Source: Commensalibacter sp963921845
GTDB taxonomy: Bacteria; Pseudomonadota; Alphaproteobacteria; Acetobacterales; Acetobacteraceae
Assembly (NCBI RefSeq): GCF_963921845.1
Contig: NZ_CAWUGZ010000002.1
Span: forward strand, 1 to 35,066
DNA length: 35,066 bases
Direction of reading: 5' to 3'
Shown here: positions 19,882-27,938 of the stretch, in pieces
Numbering within the stretch: position 1 is the first letter of the stretch
How the letters are laid out: each line of letters opens with the position of its first letter
Notes under the pieces: model-generated
Told to the model about the DNA's origin: nothing
Seen by the model: only the letters and a program-made list of their open reading frames with translations
Database searches by the model: none
Made by a program: the position numbers and the translations under genes

Positions 19882-20594
19882 ATTTTTTATTTTTAATAGC
19901 AAATCGTGTTAGCTTTGTAGGTCTAACCCTTCTTTTCGTTTTATCAGGATGCGGTTTTAGACCACTCTATGGGAATTCAACAAACCTAGCTCTAAACGAT
20001 GAACTAAAAAAAATATATGTACCAGTAATGTCTGATCGGTATGGCCAACTTATGCGTCAATATTTGCAACAAAACCTAGCCGGTTCGGATAATGAAGATC
20101 CAAAAACCTACGAACTTAATGTTTCTCCTGGTTTAAACGAAGAAGCTATTGATATTCATTATGACAATAGTTCAGGCCGATCAAGAATGGCAGGTACTGC
20201 GCATTGGATTTTAAAAACGATTTCTGCTCATCCTGTTACACTAGCTCAAGGAAGTGTACAAACGCTCGATGGATATTCGGTAACTTATGAACAATATTTT
20301 GCACAAACGCTCAATGATGAAACCGCTCAAGCCAGAGTAGCCCAAAATTTAGCGGATCAAGTTGTACAGCAAGTCGCAACTTGGTTCCGTGATAATAAAT
20401 CGTATCAAACCCAATCAAAAAATCCAACCACACCTAAACCATCTTACCTTTTGCCAAGTATGACGCCTGGAACAAATGGAAACCAATCTCAACAAGCTGG
20501 TGTGGATGGTGTGCCGGCTATGGCTACAGGCCGTAATACCATGATACCCGTAGGTATGGACAATATGAAAAGCGACGACATGCCAGGAAATTAA
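19878..20594 (+). CDS. lptE: LPS-assembly lipoprotein LptE
   Basis: An outer-membrane lipoprotein that plugs LptD and guides lipopolysaccharide insertion into the outer leaflet. The signal peptide ends in the lipobox LSGC (C25), followed directly by 'GFRPLYG', the hallmark of LptE. The body is the usual alpha/beta domain up to about residue 175 ('ARVAQNLADQVVQQVATWF'). The last 60 residues are a proline-, threonine-, methionine- and glycine-rich tail without visible structure, longer than in most LptE proteins. The start overlaps the leuS stop (ATGA), and holA begins 15 bases after the stop, as in the common alphaproteobacterial leuS-lptE-holA order. Confidence 0.92.
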   Translation: MNFLFLIANRVSFVGLTLLFVLSGCGFRPLYGNSTNLALNDELKKIYVPVMSDRYGQLMRQYLQQNLAGSDNEDPKTYELNVSPGLNEEAIDIHYDNSSGRSRMAGTAHWILKTISAHPVTLAQGSVQTLDGYSVTYEQYFAQTLNDETAQARVAQNLADQVVQQVATWFRDNKSYQTQSKNPTTPKPSYLLPSMTPGTNGNQSQQAGVDGVPAMATGRNTMIPVGMDNMKSDDMPGN

Positions 20595-20609
20595 AAAGGT
20601 AACACGCAA

Positions 20610-21662
20610 TTGAAACTAGATGGCCGCAGTTTAAATAACGTCACGAAAGAAAATATACCCTACCGAGCTTTTCTTTTTTATGGAGAAAATCAAGGTTTAG
20701 TGAGAGATCTAGCTCAAAAATTAATTACTAAAATTGTTGGCCAGATCAATGATCCTTTTTTGGTAAGTATCTTAACTAAAGAAAACCATTATCGCTTTCT
20801 TGAAGAAGCTAATTCTTTATCCCTTGTAGGCGGTCAACGTGTGGTATGGATAAGAGAAAGCACTGATGCCCTAACTAAAGAACTGGAAATCTTATTTAAA
20901 CACGATTCTTTTGATTCTTCATCCGATACTATTCTTGTTTTAGAAGCTGAGACTCTCTCTCCTCGTTCTTCATTACGTCAATTCGCTGAAAAAAACCAAT
21001 TAATCGCCTGTGTGCCCTGCTACAAAGAATCACCAAAATCTTTAGCAGATCTTATAAAAACGTTAATTTATCCTAAACATATCAGCCAAGACGCACAGTT
21101 ATATTTATTAAATTTATTAAACAGTGATACAGCTTCTGTTAAAAACGAGATTGAAAAATTACTTTTGTATATCGGTATAAAAAATACCATTACATTAGAA
21201 GATATCCAGCAAGCTATAGGCGATGAAAAAGAATTTAATGTGGAGGATATTGCACTCGCAACCATGAGTGGGCAATTGCTTAACGCAGATAAAGCATTTC
21301 ATAAAGCTTTATACGAGAATACCGCTATGATTGTTATTGTACGAAACCTATTATATTATACCAATCGATTGCTTCGCGCACGACTTTTAGTAGAGCATGG
21401 AATGACAGAAATGGCTGCCATTACCAAACTAAGCCCACCTCTTTTTTTTAGACAAAAGGAAGATTTCTTAAAAGCACTTAACCTATGGAGATCTAAAGGC
21501 TTACTGGAAATGCAGACGCATCTGCAAAAATTAGAATTTTTAATCAAACAATCTTCAATCCCTACTGAGTTGCTTTGTCAGAATTTCATCTTGACGATCA
21601 CCCGTCACGCACTACACAAAAAAAATCATATAAATAAAGAGTTACTCTTTTCAAATTTATAA
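20610..21662 (+). CDS. holA: DNA polymerase III delta subunit
   Basis: The delta subunit of the clamp loader, which opens the beta sliding clamp. The 350-residue length is normal. 'YRAFLFYGENQGLVRDLAQKL' (quoted as 'FLFYGENQGLVRDLAQKL') matches the N-terminal domain opening of HolA. 'QRVVWIRES' and a helical C-terminal collar domain with 'DEKEFNVEDIALATMSGQ' complete it. The start is a TTG with AAAGG at about nine bases; no ATG fits the conserved N-terminus. It is the last protein gene of the core block; the split tRNA-Arg gene begins 24 bases after the stop on the same strand. Confidence 0.9.
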   Translation: MKLDGRSLNNVTKENIPYRAFLFYGENQGLVRDLAQKLITKIVGQINDPFLVSILTKENHYRFLEEANSLSLVGGQRVVWIRESTDALTKELEILFKHDSFDSSSDTILVLEAETLSPRSSLRQFAEKNQLIACVPCYKESPKSLADLIKTLIYPKHISQDAQLYLLNLLNSDTASVKNEIEKLLLYIGIKNTITLEDIQQAIGDEKEFNVEDIALATMSGQLLNADKAFHKALYENTAMIVIVRNLLYYTNRLLRARLLVEHGMTEMAAITKLSPPLFFRQKEDFLKALNLWRSKGLLEMQTHLQKLEFLIKQSSIPTELLCQNFILTITRHALHKKNHINKELLFSNL

Positions 21663-21686
21663 AGTCAGGTTAAAAGAAAAACGTGT

Positions 21687-21991
21687 GTCCACGTAGCTCA
21701 GCAGGATAGAGCACAGGATTCCTAAAAATAATTGGGCGCTTTATGTGGAAACAATAAAGTGGATCCGCTCAAATTCGGGGAACGTTTCGGTACTAAACCA
21801 TACCAATCCCGAGCCAAGCCTGCTATAGGAAGGTGTAGAGACTGTACGGGCGGTACCTAACGATTGATGATATACCAATCCAAGGTAAAGAGACAGTCCA
21901 GCTTACAAACGTTATGCGTATCATAACGGCGATGAAAATCGTGGTGAGATGAATCCTGGGGCCGTGGGTTCGAATCCCGCCGTGGACACCA
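21687..21991 (+). tRNA. tRNA-Arg (anticodon CCU), interrupted by a group I intron
   Basis: Joining 21687-21723 to 21952-21991 gives a 77-nt cloverleaf with encoded CCA. The acceptor stem GTCCACG/CGTGGAC (21981-21987) is perfect. The D stem is GCTC/GAGC with a nine-base loop. The anticodon stem is CAGGA/TCCTG around the loop TTCCTAA, anticodon CCT at 21721-21723. The variable loop has five bases, the T arm is GTGGG-TTCGAAT-CCCGC, and the discriminator is A followed by CCA. The gene is split right after the third anticodon base. It decodes the AGG arginine codon (CCU anticodon). It stands at the border between the core block and the accessory island, the usual position for a phage or island integration site. 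Confidence 0.95.
21724..21951 (+). ncRNA. Group I self-splicing intron in the tRNA-Arg(CCU) anticodon loop
   Basis: A 228-nt insert. The 5' splice site follows U (last base of the anticodon) and the intron ends in G (21951). P1 can form as CCTAA with TTGGG (21732-21736), placing a U-G wobble at the cut. P4 pairs TTCGGG (21774-21779) with CCCGAG (21808-21813). P7 pairs GACTGT (21840-21845) with ACAGTC (21893-21898). A P9-type hairpin is CGTTATG/CATAACG (21910-21928), followed by CGAT-GAAA-ATCG (21930-21941), which has a GNRA loop. A P2-like hairpin is CTTTAT/ATAAAG (21739-21759). No protein frame fits inside. The known tRNA-Arg(CCU) introns of Agrobacterium and other alphaproteobacteria interrupt the same tRNA. 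Confidence 0.93.
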
Positions 21992-22217
21992 TCAAGCATT
22001 TCAAGATCATCAATACCATCTAATTCAATGTCACCTAATAATAATGAGATGAAGAATAACATTGGAGGAATGGTTAATGAAATGCGAATAGTGTGTTTAG
22101 TGACTTAAGGATTAAACGGGAAAGAATTTAAGAAAGAACTATATGCTCTGTGATTCGAATAACTTGTATCTTTTAATTTGAGCAAATAACGTTTTAGGAC
22201 TTGATAATTCAAATATT

Positions 22218-22614
22218 GTTAAATGGCAAAAAGAAGAAAAATTCGGGTTGGTCATAATACAAGCCGTTCAAAATATTGCCGTTATTAATGAAAAACCCTC
22301 GTTATATAGTTACACTATATAAGCTGCATACCTCACCTCTTCTTTATGCAAATACATTAAAAAAGAACTTACAGGAGAAAGAAAAATTCGCGAAATAACC
22401 TGCCGTGCTAAACGACGAGGGAATAAAAACAAAATAGTAAGGAATTTTAGCTAAAAAGATGAATTACTGCCAGTTTTACTAATAAAGACACCCCTAATAA
22501 ACCTATTCCAAACGCACAGATGCGCACACGAGGATTCATCTTAAGCAATGCCCTCCTGGATCCGCTTAGGGAGTTAAGCATGGTTGAAGCGACAGCTGAT
22601 TATCCTAAAAAATT
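22218..22614 (+). pseudogene. Decayed phage recombination-type gene (RecT-like)
   Basis: No intact frame remains, but two stretches translate into text typical of phage RecT-like single-strand annealing proteins. The first, from about 22237, reads 'QAVQNIAVINEKPSLY' and, after a stop, 'LCKYIKKELTGERKI' and 'CRAKRRGNKNKIVRNFS' up to 22449. The second, in another frame from about 22503, reads 'AQMRTRGFILSNALLDPL' and 'ELSMVEATADYP', matching the later 'QMRARGFALRDAF' part of the family. Two stop codons and at least one frameshift lie between. Its place 230 bases after a tRNA gene fits the remains of a prophage integrated there. Family assignment is from memory of the motif, so moderately sure. 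Confidence 0.6.
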
Positions 22615-22659
22615 TAACCTTTTCAGTACAACCTTAATCCAGCTGGAACCCAACTATTG

Positions 22660-23653
22660 ATCCAAGCTCCAGCCGTCGAAGCTGGCTTAGATGGTGGTCA
22701 GGCTGTCAGGTTTGTCGTAGACGCTGTTGTCCGCGTTATCGGTACAGTACAGGGATAATTTTGTTCGCTCTTCTGTCTTTAATATGGCTCAGCACCAATG
22801 CGCCCTGCTAGGCATCGATGCTCATGTTGCTGTCTACCGTTTTCAATTCAAAGCTATAATTAACCTACACCTCAACGTCAATCGGGCCGGCCTTGATGTT
22901 ATCAGTCTTGGTGATCACCACGTGGTGGTTGTTATCGCCATATCGGAACTGCTAGTACAAGCGATATGCAACGGATTGCTCTCATCAGCCATTATTTCCG
23001 CGCTACAGGATTTAACTTACGAAACGATGGCCACGTCGAACCATACGCCGCCGACATCAAATTTTTTCACTCCAAAGCCCTGGCCACTGTGATCCATCTA
23101 AAATAGTCGTTGCTCCCCTGTTGTGGACGCGGATGGGAATCGCGCCCGGCCCAGATTAAGCGTTGGGGTTGAATTCAAGCACGTTGGCAACGCTGACGTA
23201 AGCTTTTTTTTGGTTCATTTCATCGCTTCAGTGATCAAACCATAACGTTAATAGCCCTATGACGCTTTTAAACGCCTTACTGATCTAGAATTATACGCCG
23301 TTACTTTCATTGCCAAGACGGCCAATTCCCAAGGCACCATTATAAGAATCGTCGACACCGACGTATTTCTAATCGCCAGTCTGGAAATAGGCACCATGAC
23401 GGGCATAACCGCTGAACTTGAAACCAAAAAAAATGACTAAATTTGGCGAGGCCGCGGTAGTTTGCGGATTGGCAATCACGTCATTTTTTTATCGGCGGCA
23501 ATGTCGATTTTCGCTTATCGTTCGGCCAGTGCTTTATCGACCGGCCTGGCGATGATGGCGTTGATCTATTCCTGAATAAACTCTTGGGTTATTACAGAGG
23601 TAATCGGAGAAAATACGGCGTTAACCCATCGTTAATGGAAACTTTTTTGTCAT
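22660..23653 (-). pseudogene. Decayed LamB/ScrY/BglH-type sugar porin
   Basis: Read on the minus strand, broken pieces follow the order of an enterobacterial carbohydrate porin. From an ATG at 23653 come 'MTKKFPLTM' and a helical stretch 'INAIIARPVDKALAER'. Then 'FKFSGYARHGAYFQTGD' and 'KYVGVDDSYNGALGIGRLG' (near 23,420-23,310), 'SHPRPQQGSNDYF' with 'GQGFGVKKFDVGGVWFDVA' (near 23,140-23,020), 'QGALVLSHIK' and 'DNADNSVYDKPDSLTTI' (to about 22,690). Many stops and several frameshifts interrupt it, and the last third is missing where it meets the phage-like remnant. LamB-type porins let oligosaccharides cross the outer membrane. It is less AT-rich than the neighbouring chromosome, like the xyloside genes it probably once served. 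Confidence 0.75.
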
Positions 23654-24509
23654 TGTTATCATTATCCTAATGTCAGTTTATTTTATTCAAACAATAACAC
23701 CTATTCTGAACAGGTAGACTATGTCGCTACCATAAAAACAATTTAATTTTTATTTTGTACAATTATAGAGAGATTACACAATTATCGTTACTTTATTCCC
23801 ATGATTAGTAGCTCATGATTAACACTGCTCAAGATAATTCATCGCTATGAACAACACACCGATAAGCAGTTAATTTTCTACCGCCCCTTGTTTTGACATA
23901 CTAAACAGTGACCACGTTATCGTGTCCCCTCGTGGCTTTTCACCACCGCATATCGTTTTATCTACACAATGAATAGAAAACATTGATTGCAAAAACGATT
24001 TTCTTTTGCCTAAAAAAGCTAAACCAGTTCGCATCTGGTCTCCATGAGGCTTCATCGCGTTAGATCAGTAAACCGTTACCAGTCCTTCACTCGACACAAG
24101 CTTGCAGAGTGAACCTCAAAATTTATGCAACGAAAGGTAACAACTGTAATATATCCTATATTCTTTTCGCAGGTTGCTCAGTTACGGTATTTAACTCGGC
24201 AATTGAAAACACACTTAAATGTGATCCATCTTGCAATTATTAATACCCTATATTCAACAAAGAAAAGGTCTACTAGAGTACATTTTTTGCAGGAGAGAGA
24301 TAATAAATAAAAAGGCGGATTTGTCGAAGCTCCTATCTGTCAGGATATGCAGTTAACATAAGGGGTGTCGGATGAAGATTGATCCTTGTCTCGATGATCA
24401 TAGAAGTTAAAAAACATAATTACTTAATTTAAAAACGTAACCAATTCTTCGATAAGATTTATGTCTAAAAGTGTTTTACATACACACCAAAAACCGGAGT
24501 TTGCTTTGA
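23654..24509. other. Non-coding stretch between porin remnant and xyloside genes
   Basis: About 850 bases with only short chance frames (a 61-codon frame on each strand near 23,870-24,055 and 24,125-24,310) whose translations I do not recognise and which lack ribosome sites. It could contain the remains of a regulator gene, since it lies between two divergently oriented sugar genes, but no DNA-binding motif is readable. The promoter for the symporter gene must lie toward its right end. No repeat or insertion sequence end is visible. Confidence 0.4.
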
Positions 24510-25964
24510 ATGAGTCAAAACATAATGCAAAGTCGCCATGAGGAATATCATACATTAACTCGTGGTGAACGTATTGGATACGGAATGGGCGACTTTGCAC
24601 AAAACCTGGTTTTTGGCACCATCGGTGGCTTTCTTGCCCTCTACATGTTGACGGTCAATACCATCAGTACGGCAACGGCAGGATTTATTTTTCTTTTCGT
24701 CCGAATCATTAATGTGTTTTGGGATCCCATGGTAGGAACGTATGTTGATAAAAGAACATTCAAAGCAGGTAAATATCGCCCCTGGCTCTTAAGAGCTGGC
24801 GTGCCCCTAGTAATCCTTGCCGCTTTGCTTTTCGCCCCAATCCCTGGCGTCCGAGGTTCGATTCCTTTTGCCTTTATCATTTATTTGGCACTCGATTTAG
24901 TCTATTCCTTAGTAAATATTCCTTATGGTTCTCTCAATGCGTCACTGACAAGGGATCCAGAATCGATTGATAAGCTGACCAGTACGCGAATGATGCTGGC
25001 TAATAGCGCTAACCTTCTTGTCTATACCCTGTTCCCAATGTTTGTCCAAATGGCCTCGCCAAAAGACCGCAGCCCTAAAGATACAGGTTTTTTTGGCATC
25101 AAGCTTGGTATGGGTAACTATACCGATCCATCAGCGAATTACGCCTGGTTCGGCGTTTACTCGGTATATATGATCATCGGCGCCACGGCACTTTTTATCT
25201 GTTACAAATTTACAAAAGAGCGTGTCGTCGCGACAGCAGAACAGGCTGCTAACGTCAAAACGACAGATCTATTCCTAGAGCTCAAAAATAATGGGCCGCT
25301 AATCGTTCTGGGATTGTTTTTCATGCTAGCCTTTACATTCATGTTTTTCATGAACACGGTTAACGGCTTTTTTAATCAGTACGTGGTTGGCCATTCGGAA
25401 TGGATGGGGGCTATCGGCCTTGTCGCCTCTATTCCAGGCATTGCCTTCCCCATTTTTTGGCCTAAGTTTAAGAAAATTTTTGGTAAAAAAGGCTTTTTCC
25501 ATTTTTTCCTCGCCTTGTTTATTGTCGGTGAGCTATTAACGTATCTTTGGTCACGTACAGGCATGCACGATGCGCTGTGGCTGGCTTACGTCGCTACATT
25601 TATTAAGCAATGGGGCTTAACCTCAGCGACTGGGTTTATGTGGGCGCTGGTTCCTGAAATAATCGCCTATGGCGAATTAAAATCCGGCAAACGAAATGCT
25701 GCCATCATCAATGCTATTATGGGCCTGTTCTTTAAGATTGGTTTTACTATGGGTGGTGCAATACCTCTGTGGTTACTGGCCATGTATGGCTTTAATGAAA
25801 CAGCTGCCCAACAAAGCACCCGTGCAATTGACGGAATCATAATGACAGCCGTTTGGATTCCCATTGCCTTAGCTATTGTATCAATGATCATCATGCAAAT
25901 TTATCCAATTTCAGACAAACATATCACCGACATCAACCTTCAACTTGATGCGGTACGCGTGTAG
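24510..25964 (+). CDS. xynT: GPH-family sugar/xyloside:cation symporter (XynT/YagG-like)
   Basis: A 484-residue, 12-helix inner-membrane transporter of the glycoside-pentoside-hexuronide family (MelB superfamily). The family opening 'GERIGYGMGDFAQNLVF' is followed by 'NVFWDPMVGTYVDKR' (the cation-site aspartate region), 'KAGKYRPWLL', 'VNIPYGSLNASLTRDP' and 'ALVPEIIAYGELKSGKR'. It resembles enterobacterial XynT and YagG, which import xylosides. GGAG lies ten bases before the ATG. The xylosidase gene follows after 57 bases, so the two form an operon. Base composition is visibly less AT-rich than in leuS or rpoH, supporting transfer from another lineage. Exact substrate (xylobiose or other beta-xylosides) is inferred from the neighbour. 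Confidence 0.87.
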   Translation: MSQNIMQSRHEEYHTLTRGERIGYGMGDFAQNLVFGTIGGFLALYMLTVNTISTATAGFIFLFVRIINVFWDPMVGTYVDKRTFKAGKYRPWLLRAGVPLVILAALLFAPIPGVRGSIPFAFIIYLALDLVYSLVNIPYGSLNASLTRDPESIDKLTSTRMMLANSANLLVYTLFPMFVQMASPKDRSPKDTGFFGIKLGMGNYTDPSANYAWFGVYSVYMIIGATALFICYKFTKERVVATAEQAANVKTTDLFLELKNNGPLIVLGLFFMLAFTFMFFMNTVNGFFNQYVVGHSEWMGAIGLVASIPGIAFPIFWPKFKKIFGKKGFFHFFLALFIVGELLTYLWSRTGMHDALWLAYVATFIKQWGLTSATGFMWALVPEIIAYGELKSGKRNAAIINAIMGLFFKIGFTMGGAIPLWLLAMYGFNETAAQQSTRAIDGIIMTAVWIPIALAIVSMIIMQIYPISDKHITDINLQLDAVRV

Positions 25965-26021
25965 TTAAAAATTATAAATTAAATAAGTCATTAACTTTTA
26001 ATTTAAAAAAGATGTAATTCT

Positions 26022-27701
26022 ATGTCACTTATTCAAAACCCTATATTACGTGGATTTAATGCCGACCCAAGTATTATTCGTGTAGACGACACCTACTATA
26101 TCGCCAACTCTACGTTTGAGTGGTTCCCGGGCGTTCGTTTGCATGCATCAAAAGACCTGCAGCACTGGAATCTTCTTCCTGCCCCCTTATCCTCGACTAC
26201 TCTTTTAGAGATGAAAGGTAATCCGTCATCTGGTGGAATATGGGCCCCAGCGCTCTCCTATGCGCAAGGTAAATTCTGGTTAGTTTATACCGATGTAAAA
26301 GTCACCGAAGGCGCCTTTAAAGATATGATTAACTATCTGACCACCGCCACGGATATCCGTGGTCCATGGACAGATCCCATCAAGCTTAATGGCGTTGGTT
26401 TTGATGCCTCACTTTTTCATGATGATGATGGCCGTAAATATATCGTCCAACAGACCTGGGATCATCGAGAATATCACCATCCCTTTAATGGCATTACGCT
26501 AACTGAGTTGGATACGACAACACTGAAATTAATGCCAGAAACTGCACGTACTATTTATAGAGGAACTCCGGTTGCGCTTGTTGAAGGGCCACATCTCTAT
26601 AAACTGAACGGTTATTACTATCTTTTTGCTGCTCAGGGTGGGACCGTTTTTACACATCAGGAGGTGGTTGCGCGTTCTAAAACCTTACATGCCGACAGCT
26701 TTGAAACTGAGCCAGGAGAAATCTTTTTAACTAACGTTGATACGCTGGACAGCTATATCCAAAAACAAGGACATGGAGCTTTGGTTTCAACCCCCGACGG
26801 TGAATGGTATTACGCCTCGCTCTGCGCTCGTCCCTGGAATCGTCCGGGTGAGTCCATCTACGATCCTCGTGGCTGGTCCACACTGGGCAGAGAAACTGCT
26901 ATTCAGAAAGTTTATTGGGACAAGGAAGATTGGCCCCGTATTGAAGGTGGCCACGGCGGAAAAACCTTTGTCGAAGGCCCAAAAGGAGCCATTTACAGAG
27001 AAAGCGCGCAAGATAATAGCCAGCACGATGAGTTTACGACGCCGACCCTTGATCTCAACTGGAACACCCTGCGGGTGCCGTTTACCAAAAAAATGGGTAC
27101 CACTGGCGATGGAAAGTTAACGTTAATCGGCCAAGGTTCCTTGGCCAACACGCATCACCTTTCTCTCATTGCCCGCCGTTGGCAAGCTTTTTACTTTGAT
27201 GCCAAAGTCAAGGTCAAATTTAATCCATTTACGTACCAGCAAATGGCTGGGCTAACCAACTACTACAACGATCGCCATTGGAGTTTCATTTTCATTACCT
27301 GGAATGAAATGAATGGCAAAGTCATCGAACTAGCTGAAAACAATCGCGGGAAATACACGTCATATCTCAAGGATAATGCTATTAAGGTTCCGGACGATGT
27401 TAAATTTATTTGGTTCCGAACGAGCGTCAGAAAACAAACCTATAGTTACGAATATAGCTTTGATGGGATTGAATTCATTGAAATTCCCATCAGATTAGAT
27501 GCCGCCGTTCTTTCAGATGATTATGTCCTGCAAAGCTATGGCGGATTCTTTACCGGGGCATTCGTTGGCCTTGCGGCGGTAGACTATTCCGGATACGACG
27601 CCAGCGCTGAATTTTATCATTTCGATTATCACGAACTTGGCGATTCATTGATCGGCAACGACGCTTATAGCTGGAAGGCCAGTGAATTACGAGCTAATTA
27701 A
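26022..27701 (+). CDS. xynB: Glycoside hydrolase family 43 beta-xylosidase (XynB/YagH-like)
   Basis: A 559-residue cytoplasmic enzyme that releases xylose from short beta-1,4-xylo-oligosaccharides. The N-terminal five-bladed propeller holds the GH43 residues: general base D15 ('GFNADPSIIR'), the pKa-tuning D128 ('GVGFDASLF') and general acid E188 ('ALVEGPHLY'). 'STFEWFPGVRLHASKDLQHW' is typical of the XynB subgroup (GH43_11). The C-terminal beta-sandwich, from about residue 335, includes 'MAGLTNYYNDRHWSF' and 'YGGFFTGAFVGLAAVDYSG'. No signal peptide, so the sugar must be imported first, which the upstream symporter supplies. Length is normal and all motifs are intact. Together with the transporter it looks like an enterobacterial-type xynTB unit. 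Confidence 0.93.
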   Translation: MSLIQNPILRGFNADPSIIRVDDTYYIANSTFEWFPGVRLHASKDLQHWNLLPAPLSSTTLLEMKGNPSSGGIWAPALSYAQGKFWLVYTDVKVTEGAFKDMINYLTTATDIRGPWTDPIKLNGVGFDASLFHDDDGRKYIVQQTWDHREYHHPFNGITLTELDTTTLKLMPETARTIYRGTPVALVEGPHLYKLNGYYYLFAAQGGTVFTHQEVVARSKTLHADSFETEPGEIFLTNVDTLDSYIQKQGHGALVSTPDGEWYYASLCARPWNRPGESIYDPRGWSTLGRETAIQKVYWDKEDWPRIEGGHGGKTFVEGPKGAIYRESAQDNSQHDEFTTPTLDLNWNTLRVPFTKKMGTTGDGKLTLIGQGSLANTHHLSLIARRWQAFYFDAKVKVKFNPFTYQQMAGLTNYYNDRHWSFIFITWNEMNGKVIELAENNRGKYTSYLKDNAIKVPDDVKFIWFRTSVRKQTYSYEYSFDGIEFIEIPIRLDAAVLSDDYVLQSYGGFFTGAFVGLAAVDYSGYDASAEFYHFDYHELGDSLIGNDAYSWKASELRAN

Positions 27702-27794
27702 ATAGCCATAGCTGACCAATTTTTCCTTAATAAGGAATATAATAATAGATAACGATCCTAGTAAAATCGACTTAACAAAGGAAAGGATGTGTCA

Positions 27795-27863
27795 ATGATT
27801 TCAATTCCTCCGATCACATTTTACAATCAAAAAATAAAAGAAAGTTTTGCTCATAGAAAATAA
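27795..27863 (+). CDS. Possible 22-residue peptide or truncated gene start
   Basis: A short frame (MISIPPITFYNQKIKESFAH followed by RK) begins seven bases after AGGA, a good ribosome site, 93 bases after the xylosidase stop. It ends inside the inverted repeat at 27856-27887. It could be the cut-off beginning of a third gene of the transferred operon, or chance. The sequence is not recognised. Confidence 0.25.
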   Translation: MISIPPITFYNQKIKESFAHRK

Positions 27864-27887
27864 TTTTAGCCTGTTAAAATTATTTTC
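27856..27887. repeat. Perfect 13-bp inverted repeat with 6-base loop
   Basis: GAAAATAATTTTA (27856-27868) is the exact reverse complement of TAAAATTATTTTC (27875-27887), separated by GCCTGT. It lies between the xylosidase gene and the OLD-family remnant. As RNA it would fold into a long AU-rich hairpin. It may end transcription of the xyloside operon, although it is poor in GC for a classical terminator. Alternatively it is an operator-like dyad. Confidence 0.6.
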
Positions 27888-27938
27888 AGTTAATCATCTT
27901 TCCCCATCATTTAACATCTGTATTGAATTGATTCCATT

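Noticed and set aside
21823..22062. A 79-codon minus-strand frame
   Set aside because: It is antisense to the tRNA-Arg 3' exon and intron; its GGIRTHGPRIH text is the known artefact of translating the complement of a tRNA T-arm.
22447..22539. A 30-residue hydrophobic minus-strand frame (MNPRVRICAFG...) with AGGAGG upstream, like a small membrane protein
   Set aside because: It lies antisense to the phage RecT-like remnant, whose plus-strand translation explains these bases better; the AGGAGG is 12 bases from the ATG.
22727..23092. A 121-codon plus-strand frame
   Set aside because: It is the complement of the porin remnant; minus-strand fragments match a known family in order, and the plus-strand text does not.
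23120..23155. A copy of the tRNA-Arg 3' end (GTGGACGCGG...) as an attachment-site repeat
   Set aside because: Similarity is only a few bases and the stretch belongs to the porin remnant (RPQQGSNDYF region).
23870..24310. Two 61-codon frames, one on each strand
   Set aside because: No ribosome site, no recognisable family, unstable composition; probably chance frames in decayed DNA.
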